Assembly (NCBI GenBank): GCA_016859345.1
Contig: CM029122.1
Location: forward strand, 1,395,001-1,459,000
Length of the DNA: 64,000 bases
Source of the DNA: Istiophorus platypterus
Taxonomy: Eukaryota > Chordata > Actinopteri > Istiophoriformes > Istiophoridae
Direction: 5' to 3'
Part shown: positions 11,815-21,321 of the stretch, in pieces
Position numbering within the stretch: position 1 is the first letter of the stretch
Layout: every line of letters begins with the position of its first letter
The notes under the pieces: generated by a model
What the model was told of the DNA's origin: nothing
The model's input: only the letters and a program-made list of their open reading frames with translations
The model's database searches: none
Translations under genes and position numbers: made by a program

Positions 11815-14800
11815 TGGTAGCAGTGGAGGCAGTTATCCCAGCAGTAGCAGTCGGAGCAGCAGCAGAGAAAACAGCGGCAGCGGTTGTGTGGGAGTTCCCA
11901 TCGCTGTACCCACGCCCTCCCCACCCTCCACCTTCCCAGGTACCCCCCCCCCCCAAAAAAAAAAAAAAAAAAACAATAAATCAAACACACACGAGACACA
12001 AACATACACGAGACACACTTATAAACTTTACATCTTTCTTATTCCATCATCCTGACTTCAGGGCAATCTCGGCCTGTACATGTTATTCATGTCACACTGT
12101 TACACCACTGACCTGTTATCAGGGATTTTATTGATTATTAATTCAATTTAGTTCGTCGGTGTGTATGTTATAAATTGCTGTTATTTTGTTTTGGGTTAGA
12201 TGTCATGTTCTGTTACATTTTGTGTTGTCAGCCTCTTCTGATTAAGCTATTGGGGATTGTAATAAAGGAAGTGAAAGGATTAAATTCCTTTCCTCGTTCC
12301 CTTTTCTATTCTTTTCCTTCTTGTTCTTTTCCCTTTTTCTGATATTTTCCTGATTCTTTTCTTTTTCCCTCTTCCTTCCATTTCTTTTTCACCAGTCCTG
12401 TCATGTCAGATAGTGAAGCTATTTTTGATTTTTCTAAATTTCCAATATTTTTTTCCTGAAACTACATAAACTGTGTCATTTTTTATTTTTGAATCTTATT
12501 GTTTAGGAAGCACTTTACTTGAGATAGTTACAGTAAAAACTTTGTTCCTCACGCCGACCTTTAACCTTCCTCCTGAACTCCCTCCCGCTTTTCCCTCCTT
12601 CTTGAAGTCTCCCCGACCACTGGACCAGCTAGCTCCTCCTCCACTGCTCCTAACTCCTCCCCCTCCCCAACTCCTTCCTCCTTCTCCTCCTCCTCTTCCT
12701 CCACCGCAACCTTAACACAACCCAACACACCTTTGCCGTCAAACACAGCCTCACAACCTACTGACTCCCCTCCTCAATCGAACCTGCAATCAGTTGCACC
12801 CACCCTCACTTCCCTGCCCTCTGACCCCGCCCCCAGCACATCCGAGGTCCAATCGAATGTCTTTTCTGGAGAAGTGTCTCCTCTCCCTGCTCCTGCCCCT
12901 CCTCCTTCTCTCTTCTCTTCCTCCTCATCACCTGCTGAAGGTGAGTTTGTCCAGCATCACCGCCTCCACCGCCTCCATCACTGGGTCCTCCTCATTCCCT
13001 CAATGTCCGCAGTTCTGTCTCCTCCATCTTCCTTTTTCCAACTGATAAACTGAACAATTGGGCCCGGCATAAAAACATTAATCAGTAGGTTTGTTCTGGG
13101 TTTAAACAATTATTTATTACTGAATCAATAAGTACATTTTTCCAGAACCGACCTCTCATATAAGTCTCTGCTCACCCGTGTCAGTAGTGGTGATAAAGTG
13201 TGTTGAGCTGCTCTTTCACGTTTCCCTTCATTCTGCATAAAGCTGAGGCAGCGCTGGTTTAGAAAATGTTTCCGTCCTGGGGCTTTACACCTGGAGTCAA
13301 CCACCTTGATCAGGTGTGAAACCTGTTTTTTCTAACTGGTGTCATAACTTTTACTCTAAAATATGAAGCTTCTCCCTGAGTTTCTACCATACAAGATAAT
13401 GCTGGGTTTGAACTGACTCCACCACATGAGGTGTGTTAACGAGCTGGTGCTGCAGACTTTGTCTTTCTGTCGCTGGGACTCTAACATCACCTCTTCAAAT
13501 GGTAGACAAGCAAGGTCTTTGTCGTCAGAGGTCTCTGTCCTAACTATCCAAACCACTTCCAGATCGCTGAAGCTGTGTGACCTTTTTAGCTGTAATTTCA
13601 TCGTCTTGTGTAGCATCATCACAGTCACCCTTTTTTCATTTCCAACAACGTGTGGGTGTGGGTGTGGATGTGGGTGTGGGTGTGGGAGTGTGGATGTGGG
13701 TGTGTGTGGGTTCCTTGTTTTGGCCCTTCATGGCTCAGCTACATAACTCATTTGCTGCTGCCTGACTTGGTGACTGTTCAGAGGATCAACCCATTATGAT
13801 AAGATGATTCTATCACTGTGTCCCAGTTGATTGTGGTTGTTCTCCTGTGATTGAACAAGGATGTCCTGTCCTTTTGTTAGTCTGCTGACACTTTGACAAC
13901 ATTTAGTCATCGGTCAGACCGAGGGCCCCATCAGAGACAGACCGAGACGAGGGATAGAGATGGACACATTGTCCGTGATGATCACAACCACATTTATGTA
14001 TCATGCATCTGTCTCCACCAGAGACCAGAGACACGACGATACTGAACTGGATTTACAGTGTGTGTGTGCTTCCTCTGATTCCAGCCCTCTCTGCCCTGTT
14101 AGGTCCTATTGTTCCACAGTTCTACAGTATGAACCGGCCGCAGCCACGGCAACAGGCACCACAGGTGGGGGGGTCACTGCCTTACCGCCGCCCCTCCTCT
14201 GTGACTGGCCAGCCTATCGTAACACAGAACGAGGTCAATGGTGGTCCCTACTACAACCAAAGCCCAGGTACGTGACCCTGCAGCTCTTAGAGGGTCTAGG
14301 GGACTGGGGGGTCGGTCTCTTAGGTTGCAGGTTGCAGTTGGTAGTGAAGATTTGATAAAGGTGTCACGGTTACCACTGTTCCTCTTCTCTTGTTGCGTGG
14401 TTCACATTTGTCAGTGACACGATGCTACATAAAGAAAAAATGAAGACATGAGACAATTCCATCTTAATTTAACCATTGTTCTGATTCTTTGTGGATTAAA
14501 GAGCTCATTATGTTAATTGACTCTGATTTGTTTGTGTGCATGTTTGCAGCCTCCCCTCCGCCCCCCTCCCTCCTCCAGTTCACCCCCCAGCTTCCTCTGA
14601 TGGGTTTTGTTGCTCGAGTTCAAGAGTCCAGTAAGTACTGTTTGTGTGTGTGTGTGTGAGAGAACGTCTCACAGTAAAACACTGATCAGACTGATGCAGC
14701 ACTGACTAACTCCCTCTTCCATTTTCTTTTTACCCTAAGTTTCCTTAGCATTTAATTTTTTTTAAGAGACTGTAGGATGATTTTAGATGTGAAGCACCTG

Positions 14801-17062
14801 GAGGAACTGGACCATAACTCAGGATGAATCCACACCAGGAGTTTGGTTCATTTTCACAGCTTTTTTTCTCAGCCTGTTCTGGTGTGATTCATGTAAACAT
14901 GAAGTTATACGGACTGACAGGCTGCTCACTGATTGGACAGTGTTGTCAGCACTGGACTGTGCTGTCACTTCATTTTAAATTTGTGATTGATCCAGAAAAC
15001 TCTCCGCATTCACATGCTGAAGTGCTGTTGTTACCCAGTCATTTTGCATAAAGTAATAGCAGCTAAGTCCAGCTTCTGTAAATTTTGTCGTTATTCCTAG
15101 AATAGTATCATAGTAAATTAATCACGTTGATGCTGCCACCTACAGGGAAGTTAAAGCTGCTGCAGTTTAACACCCATTGGTGCCTCCTGCGGGCAGCAAA
15201 TGTTACTACAGTTTCTCCATCCTCACTTAGAGCTGCTTGGGCTTTAGTTTGTTTGTTTAAACCTGTAAAGAGTAACTCCGCAGAGGATTAAATATGGAAT
15301 AAGAACATGCTGCACTGACGTAAGCAGTCGTACCACCTTAACAGCGGCTGTTACTTCCCTCTCCAGGGGCACGTCAGCATCTGTGGGTCTAAGCTGGTGC
15401 AGTTCATTTTCTTTCCTGTAGACGGAACATTTTGGACAGGGAGTGCAGGTCCAGAACTGATCCAAATCTGTGGTTGGATGATACTGACTGGTCCTGATAT
15501 TAGGTGCTTCACATGAATGACATGAGTGTCCTTGGTTTGAATATCACTTGTAATCCCTTGTGTCTGAAAGTACATTAGAATGAACTGTAGCTTCTCTTCT
15601 TCATATCTGCTCCACCTCCAGTTTCAGATGCCCCTCCTCCCCCTCAACCAGCGCCTGAGACCCAGTCGGGGCCCAAGGAGCCCCTGTCTCCTCCTCAGCC
15701 ACTGGAAGACGGACACGAAGAGGAGGACTCAGCAGTGGTGGAGTACAACGACCCGTACGCTGAGGAAGATCCACCATGGGCCCCCAGGACCTACCTGGAG
15801 AAAGGTAACGCCGTACATATACCCAAATACCCACCATGTCCCACGTCACCTACACTTTACACTACTACTACAGCACTGATACAATGTCCCCTCTGGTCTC
15901 TGAGGTTTTCCTGGACCTCCACCATTGTCCCCTGTTTAGTTTGAACTACTATATCTCTTTCCCGCAATGCACCACACAACAAAATAAACGACCATAAGTA
16001 ACCTCAATAAGTAAGCTCAGCCTGAGACAGACCTGATTCATATTTTGTATCCATGGTCTTTAGTCTTTTTATTTTTACATTTTGGTTTAAGATTATATTT
16101 AAGGTGATTCTTGTATGTATGCATCTATGAAGTGAAGTCTGACCTGAGCTAGTTTGTTTTCTTACTCGTTTATTTGTTTAGAACAGCAACTAACGATGAT
16201 TTTCATTATCAAAAATCGTTATCGATTAATTGTTTTGTCGCTTGGTCTCTAAAATGTCAGATAATGGTTATAAAATAAAAGTAGTGTCCCGATGTCAAGA
16301 GACTAAAATAAACAGAAGATGTTCATATTTGAGAATCCAAAACCAGAGAATCTTTTTTGGTAGCACTTTATTTTACCAGCCCTGTATTTTTCCAGCTAAG
16401 TTCCTGGAAACTTACTTCATAATTTCCTAAAAATTACATCTAAAGGCACAGACATACTTCCCGTGTTCATCGACGACTTTGGACATTTCTCCGCTCAGAC
16501 ATGCACGTGGTTCCATTCATACCACAGTTGTGGACGTCTGCGTACGGATGCAAAGTACGAATTGACCCTTAATGCCTGCCAAGTTTTTAGGAAATTATGA
16601 GGAAAGTTTCCAGGAAAATAGCTGGAAGATACGGGGCCTGTAGAATCAAGTGTTACCCATTGTTTCTTAATAAAATTACTTGAGGCTTGTAATCAAAATA
16701 GCTACAGATTAATTTTCTGTTGATTGACTGATCTGTTAACTGTTGCAGCTTTCGTGCACTTATTTAATTACATTTTTGGTGGGTGGGTACTGCTGGTTTG
16801 GGTTTTTCTTTGCCTTTTGTTATAAAAGAAAAAAAAAAACTGATCAAAGAAAGTAATAACACTTTGGTATGTTTACCGCCCCCTAGTGGTTGCCATCTAT
16901 GACTACACGGCCGACAAAGAGGACGAGTTGTCCTTTCAGGAAGGAGCCATCATCTACGTCATCAAGAAGAATGAGGATGGGTGGTTTGAAGGAGTGATGA
17001 ACGCTACCACCGGCCTCTTCCCTGGAAACTACGTGGAGTCCATTATGCACTACGCCGACTGA
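1818..17062 (+). CDS. abi2: Abl interactor 2 (3' part, nine coding exons)
   Basis: ABI2 is an adaptor of the WAVE regulatory complex. It links Abl kinases and Rac signalling to Arp2/3-driven actin assembly at the leading edge and at junctions. Coding exons seen: 1818-1994, 3844-3947, 8735-8887, 11815-11939, 12608-12940, 14103-14267, 14550-14630, 15622-15804 and 16887-17062. All phases match and the total is 499 codons including TGA. The first exon carries the conserved KEKVARREIGILTTNK and YIRKPIDYSMLDDIGHG block. Serine- and proline-rich linkers follow, including SRSSSRENSGSG and MGFVARVQES, and the protein ends in an SH3 domain with the tail NYVESIMHYAD. I chose ABI2 over ABI1 because of YRTLEPVRPPVVPNDYV, QFYSMNRP and YAEEDPPWAPR, which fit remembered ABI2. 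The N-terminal WAVE-binding exons lie left of the window. Which teleost duplicate (abi2a or abi2b) this is cannot be told here. Confidence 0.93.
3170..3199. repeat. perfect 13-bp inverted repeat (hairpin)
   Basis: Two perfect 13-nt arms (3170-3182 and 3187-3199) are separated by a TTTT loop. They lie just downstream of an A-rich tract in an abi2 intron. I see no longer precursor-like stem around it. Confidence 0.8.
3395..3625 (-). mobile_element. Tc1/mariner-like transposase C-terminal relic
   Basis: Read on the minus strand, one frame gives PDLRVIESVWDPMKRQ. This resembles the PDLNPIExxWDxxKR signature near the end of Tc1-family transposases, with the IE acid as the third catalytic carboxylate region. 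The same frame continues to about 3410 with two in-frame stops, so it is a dead fragment. The terminus-like gcacagtaatgtacag at about 3594-3609 resembles other fish DNA-transposon ends. Boundaries are approximate. Confidence 0.55.
3784..3834. repeat. (TG)n microsatellite beside an abi2 acceptor
   Basis: About 25 TG units end a few bases before the acceptor ttctcacag of the exon starting at 3844. Open frames across it on both strands (poly Val-Cys or His-Thr) are artefacts. Confidence 0.95.
3984..5165 (-). mobile_element. degenerate Tc1-like DNA transposon with long inverted termini
   Basis: The left end CAGTGGTAAG (from 3984) and the right end CTTGCCACTG (to 5165) are inverted copies with one mismatch. 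The similarity continues imperfectly inward for roughly 150-200 bp on each side; for example AGACAAACACAATGTG on the left matches AACAAACACAATTTAT on the inverted right. The left flank is TA and the right flank is AA, as expected if a TA target duplication lost one base. On the minus strand the interior reads LKFAKEQLDTLQCCWENVLW and, in another frame, GGSWSG/MIWGF-like text. These match the middle of Tc1 transposases (FAxxHL..WxxVLW..GGGSxMxWG), broken by frameshifts and stops. It is not functional. Confidence 0.72.
5341..5400. repeat. (TG)n microsatellite
   Basis: A pure TG tract of about 30 units in an abi2 intron. A shorter (CA)n tract follows at about 5500-5521. Confidence 0.95.
5795..5880 (+). 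repeat. fragment of palindromic MITE family A
   Basis: It starts with the family's terminal sequence AAAGGAATAGTTCAACATTT followed by tgggaaata. The same terminus occurs near 9581, 29910, 36266, 37219, 58886, 59239 and 60572 in both orientations. Only one terminus is kept here. Confidence 0.6.
6080..7375 (+). mobile_element. degenerate non-LTR retrotransposon (LINE) with ATGG/GGAT tail
   Basis: Shifted frames together resemble a fish LINE ORF2. A reverse-transcriptase piece VTILFVILMDRISGCS is followed by SLLFADDVFLSDSS, containing the FADD form of the catalytic YxDD box (about 6530-6660). Next comes ISTSKSEAT-like text at about 6690. The C-terminal part has HIERSQLRWFRHL (about 7107-7140) and CYCSLTRD close to the end. 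Frames change repeatedly and stops are frequent, so it is dead. It ends in a (GGAT)n-type tail at about 7320-7375, a typical 3' end for such elements. The clade (Rex/CR1/L2-like or other) cannot be fixed by eye and the 5' boundary is approximate. Confidence 0.72.
7610..7634. repeat. (CA)n microsatellite, short
   Basis: About eleven CA units in an abi2 intron. Confidence 0.8.
9581..9960. repeat. copy of palindromic MITE family A
   Basis: The left half reads in the forward sense (ttgaacattttgagaaata, then agactggaa). The right half is its inverted counterpart (ttccagtctttatgctaagc, then gcatcatatttacc). This matches a MITE with very long, diverged terminal inverted repeats. Its right terminus is degraded. 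Confidence 0.6.
11724..11812. repeat. (GT)n microsatellite forming an abi2 acceptor region
   Basis: About 44 GT units run directly into the AG (11813-11814) that precedes the abi2 exon 11815-11939. No separate polypyrimidine tract is present. See findings. Confidence 0.95.
12608..12940 (+). CDS. abi2: abi2 long Ser/Thr/Pro-rich linker exon (probable cassette exon)
   Basis: This open stretch of 333 bp (111 codons) starts after a pyrimidine-rich acceptor ending cttgaag and ends at the donor gaag|gtgagt. It enters and leaves in phase 1, so it can be skipped without a frameshift. It encodes a low-complexity linker of Ser, Thr, Pro and Ala, including a run of serines and PNTPLPSNTASQPTDS. Its position matches the variable Ala/Pro-rich segment between the FP and QFYSMNRP blocks of human ABI2. 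Splice sites and phase support it as coding; inclusion in transcripts is inferred. Confidence 0.72.
13646..13711. repeat. GTGTGG/GGATGT short tandem repeat
   Basis: An imperfect hexamer-based tandem array (gtgtgg with ggatgt variants) in an abi2 intron. Confidence 0.8.
16184..16750 (+). repeat. dispersed repeat family B, interrupted by a MITE
   Basis: The left part (16184-16358) reads caactaacgatgattttcat, then an atcgattaatt-type core and ctctaaaatgtcag. The right part (16659-16750) reads ttcttaataaaattacttga, then gctacagattaattttctgt and ttgcagctt. Together they look like one copy of a fish repeat that begins 'gcaactaacgat' and ends 'gttgcagct'. Related copies lie near 34665, 37265, 38000, 42790, 47345, 48020, 51490 and 59310. 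Confidence 0.65.
16359..16658. mobile_element. MITE with ~75-bp terminal inverted repeats, nested in repeat B
   Basis: The left arm begins GGTAGCACTTTATTTTACCA and continues through ttccagctaagttcctggaa to cataatttcctaaaaa. The inverted right arm begins GGTAACACTTGATTCTACAG and continues through cttccagctattttcctgga to the same cataatttcctaaaaa. The arms align over about 75 bp with some mismatches around a unique core of roughly 150 bp. There is no coding capacity. Confidence 0.78.
16887..17062 (+). CDS. abi2: abi2 terminal coding exon (SH3 domain)
   Basis: This last coding exon follows the acceptor ending ccctag and completes a split GTG valine codon. It encodes essentially the whole SH3 domain: AIYDY (ALYDY motif), the acidic RT loop ADKEDELSFQEG, the tryptophan of GWFEGV, and GLFPGNYVE with the conserved Pro and Tyr of the ligand groove. 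TGA is at 17060-17062. In the family this SH3 domain binds proline-rich partners such as Abl. Confidence 0.93.
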
Positions 17063-18866
17063 GGAAGAGGAGGAAGAGCAGCTCTGTTGTCCCGTCTGTC
17101 CAGTCGCTCCTCTTGTCGTCTCTCTGCTGCAGATCAGGTTCTTGAATTTGAACCAGAAGGGAAAAGAATGACTCGCTTCCAGTTTTGTTTTTGGTCCCTT
17201 TAAATTCTCACCAACCAGTCATAAGCAAATCTGAGCTTGTGAACAAAAATCACCTGCTAATATTGTATTGTGAGTGTATGACAGAGTCTGATTCTAGCTC
17301 CTGTAAGGCCTGCTGTCGGAGCGACGTCTGTCCGGCACTGAGAGGCACTTTCAGGCGTATTAATGTTTACACCTGACCAATGTCACCCCCCCCCCCATGA
17401 GAAACCAGTTTGGTTTGAAGGTGGCTGACATTTCTTTGACTGAAGCCTAAAAGCAACCTAAAATGAAGATGTTCTTAAATGCTGCTTGACTTCAGCATAC
17501 CCAAGTTTGTTTTCTCTCAAATCCCAAAATGAATTTTATAATGCTTAGTTTGCATTAAAAAAAAAATCACTCTCCCTCTTCTCAGAGAAATAAAGCAGTC
17601 TAACTTGATCACACAGACCAGATACACATGGTTAGATTTAACACCACTTACACTTTTAGATGATATTAACGTTTTGTCCACCTCAACTAAACATCAATCA
17701 ATCTGCTTAGACAAAATACTCAAAACAAATTTTAATTGAATACAGAATTTCATAAAAACTTTCCTAGATGATGCATAGTACAACTCATATGCTGATCGCT
17801 GACATTTTAGAAGGATATTGTTAAAAAAAGAATAAGTGACTCAGATATGCAGTGACTCTGCTAAGACTGTAAATAAAGAGAGTGAAAGCTAAGCAGAATC
17901 ATCTTGTGTACAAAAGAGAGATTTAAAACAAAAGTAAAAGGAATTTGTTCTACTTTATCTTGATGGAAGAAGCTGTTGAATTAAGTGCTTTTTGATCATG
18001 GAACATTAGTTTCATGCTCACAGAAAAACAAACCTGGCTGTGTTTAGGTCACCAATTCTGCTGTGAAACACAAGAAAACACCTGTAGTCTCCCCTCGCCC
18101 CGACCCCCAGCATAGGACAAAGGATAAGTTTAGTATTAACCATGTGGGAACCCAGAAGAAAGTGTAATATGACCTATCACTTATATTTTGGGTCTAAACA
18201 CAGACTTTAAAAAGATAAAGCTATGCAAAAGCCACCTTTGCACTAAACACTGAATCCAGAGAGACTCTCTCCCCTTCCTCAGTGTTTTCCTTCCTTCCTC
18301 CGAAGCACATCCCTGTTTTGAGCTGTTATCGACCCCGTGGTTCTTTCTGTCTGGCTTTAAACACAGATCCACACAGCTTAATCACACAGATACTAGAGTC
18401 TGGTTTATTGATTGTCAGAGGTGACAATTGATGATAAATCATAGCAACTCAAGGATAAAAACTGTGTGGAAAGGCAGTTCTAGTGTTTTATTACTTGTGG
18501 ATGAAAAAGGGCTTTAAAGTTAGAATCCTTAAGATTTCGGTCATGGCTGATTGGATGACACCTTTTGTTACCATGGTGGCAACAGCTGGTGTAACTGATC
18601 CCAGCGCAGCCAAACAAACCGACTCAGGTTGACTCGGTGAAGACGGCAGTCAGTGATGATCACAGCCTCCATCTGGGCCACTAGTTTTCCCCTCAGCAGC
18701 AGGATGCAGGAGCTGGTTCTGGGTCTGGTCCTTGTTCTGGTTCTGGTTCTGAGGAGATGGAGCTCTGCAGCCTGTAGCTGCCTCAAAATAAAAGCGCCCC
18801 CCCCCCATGTTCGTCCATTTGAATCTAAATATGTCTCTAAAAATCTAAATGACACTACCAATAAAA
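17063..18866 (+). other. abi2: abi2 3' UTR region with candidate poly(A) signals
   Basis: The sequence directly after the abi2 stop has no ORF worth calling. AATAAA hexamers occur at 17589-17594, 17872-17877 and 18860-18865. Any of them could end the transcript; sequence alone cannot choose. A GGTTCT-type hexamer run lies at about 18715-18752. Confidence 0.5.
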
Positions 18867-21259
18867 CCAGATACCGACCATAAATATTGTCAGAAACTGC
18901 GTTTGAATTGATGAAACTCCAAAGGATTATAACTGACACTAATGAGTGTGTATTTTTTAGGTAAACAGGGTTGTACAGTAGTAGCCTGCTGAGGAGGCAG
19001 AGGTGTGTCCCCTCACTGCCCCCCCAAGCTGTGGGGAGCCATCAATGATGTGATCAACGTGAACTAACCTCCTAATGCAATGGTTTAACCACAAACACCA
19101 TCAGTGCACAACTAGCATTTTGTTTCTGAGATGACATGGTAACAGTGTTAGTCATCATGGTTTCAGTACCAGATGCTAAGCTTTGAAAATATACACAGCC
19201 CTTCACATCCGTGGAGAGGAGCCATTTTCTCTCAGTCATGTCTGGACCGGAGCAAGTGTAGAGAACTTCTGTCATTTCCACACATTTAAACAGCTCCTGC
19301 TGCCCATCCCCCTGCCTCTCCATCTCTTCATCCTCCTCTTCCTCCGGCTCCAGTCTCCATGATGAAGGGATTGACCAGACTCGATTCAGGTTTCTCTTTG
19401 GTTTTATATTGTCCTTCTTTCCATGTGGGACCAAACTGACCACTACATCCACACACTACGACACCAGACCAGTGCTCAAACCAGTTTACTTCTAGCGTTC
19501 TAGTAGAATTTTCTCCCCGTTTTCTCCTTGTTCCTTCCTTCCCCCTCAGCCTTTCCTTTTTCTCAAAAACCTTATATTCATCTTTTTTGTCAGTGAATTT
19601 TAAAGAAATGCTGAGGACTGAGAAGAGCTGGAGGTCAAATTAAAGAAGGAAGGGATAAGAAAGACAATAAGAGTCAGAAAAGCTTTACACTAATTAAACT
19701 GCAATAGAAGAATGAAGAGTAACAGTAAGACAAGTTTTTAATTTGTAAATGAAGTGAAAGCCATCATCCCCCTCCTCCTCTGATGATGATGATGATGAGG
19801 GTGAGGAGGAAAAGTGGCTGTGAGTTTAGCACAGATGAGGCTTTTCACCATGAGGAAAGAAGTAAAAATGAACCAACTTTTATTTAAACATGCAGCATAT
19901 TCAGTAAACAAATTCCCCGTGAAACATCTGCGGATCAGTCCAGAGGAAGATCATTATTAGTGGATTGATATCGATCACGTTTCACCGTCTTTAAAGGTCA
20001 GTTAGATGTTTTTTTTTTCTCCAACCTTGGTCTTATTTTTGTAGGCATGACTCATCATTTCTACCATACATCTATAAAAAGTCTACACGACACAAGACTG
20101 TAAGTTTGACCTTAGACTTAATGGTTTAAATCTTTAGTCTGAAAACAAAGATAAGCTATCTGTTTCTCCTATTTTGTGGCTCAGACTGAAATATCTCAAC
20201 AACTATTGGATGAAATTCTACATACGCATGAAGTGTGTTTCCGTATTCGCAATTTCAATTTGCACATTAAACAAATAGAGTGGAAAAGCAAATCAACAAG
20301 TGGAAATGATGCAAAAAAGTTTTTCCTGTTGCATGAGGTGTAAAAATTGTTGTGTGTATTAAAATCAAAGTGAAACCGCTGGGAAAAAAAAAGATAAGAC
20401 CAAGGTTGTAAGAAAAGAAACTGATCTAACTCGGACCACTTTCATTAAAATGATTTTTTTTTTTTTCCTGTGGCTGTGGAAAAAATCTGTTAAATACTAA
20501 ACCGCCACTGAGACCTTTAATACTTGACATTAATGGTACAAAAGTCATTGCATCATCACAAACTTGTGTGAAAATCATAGGGACCAGTTCAGGTTGACTC
20601 TCCCTTTGGATGTCCAAAAAAGTGTTGGTCCATTCAAACCAAAATCCACCAGTAAACTGAACTATTTAAGAAGAATTCACACATATCTGAGGTCCTGCCC
20701 GGTCTGACATTTGAGCCTTTTTCTTTCCATGGTGGTTTTTCTGTGTAGTGACGTGGACCTGAACGCACCGCCTGGTGGACATTTTGGACCTGTTGCCAGT
20801 TTTGAAGTTTACAGTGTGTTTGCCTGCATGCCCGATATATAATTGACATTTTTATTCACATTTTTTTGCATAATCTTTCTGTTTTGTTGTATTTTTTTAT
20901 ATATATATCTTCACCAACATGCTTTATTCTCTGTCTGATCAGCTGGAGCTTGTGATGTTTCTGTTTCGTGGTTTTTGATTGGAAAGGCCCTTTAAGACAG
21001 AGGCGGACATTTTTATGCCATATATCAGTGTGTTGTAACGTGAATGCAGGTGCGTGTTTGTGTGTGTGTGTGTGAGAACCACACCTTCCCTTTTCGGCTA
21101 TGGACCTGAAAACAGTGTTTCCCTGTTGTCTGGTTAATTTACCTGATCAACCAGAGATTGCCACATCGATGTTCCGTGTGAACATAGCAGCGTTGGCCTG
21201 CTGTCAGACACACTCACACACATTTTGGTTCAGACGTCGTGTGTCCTCAAGGTTCAGCC

Positions 21260-21321
<62 letters not shown>

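Noticed and set aside
12473..12715. 80-codon proline-rich frame near the abi2 linker exon
   Set aside because: The splice sites and phases select the neighbouring frame (Ser/Thr/Pro-rich), which joins in phase to the exons on both sides.
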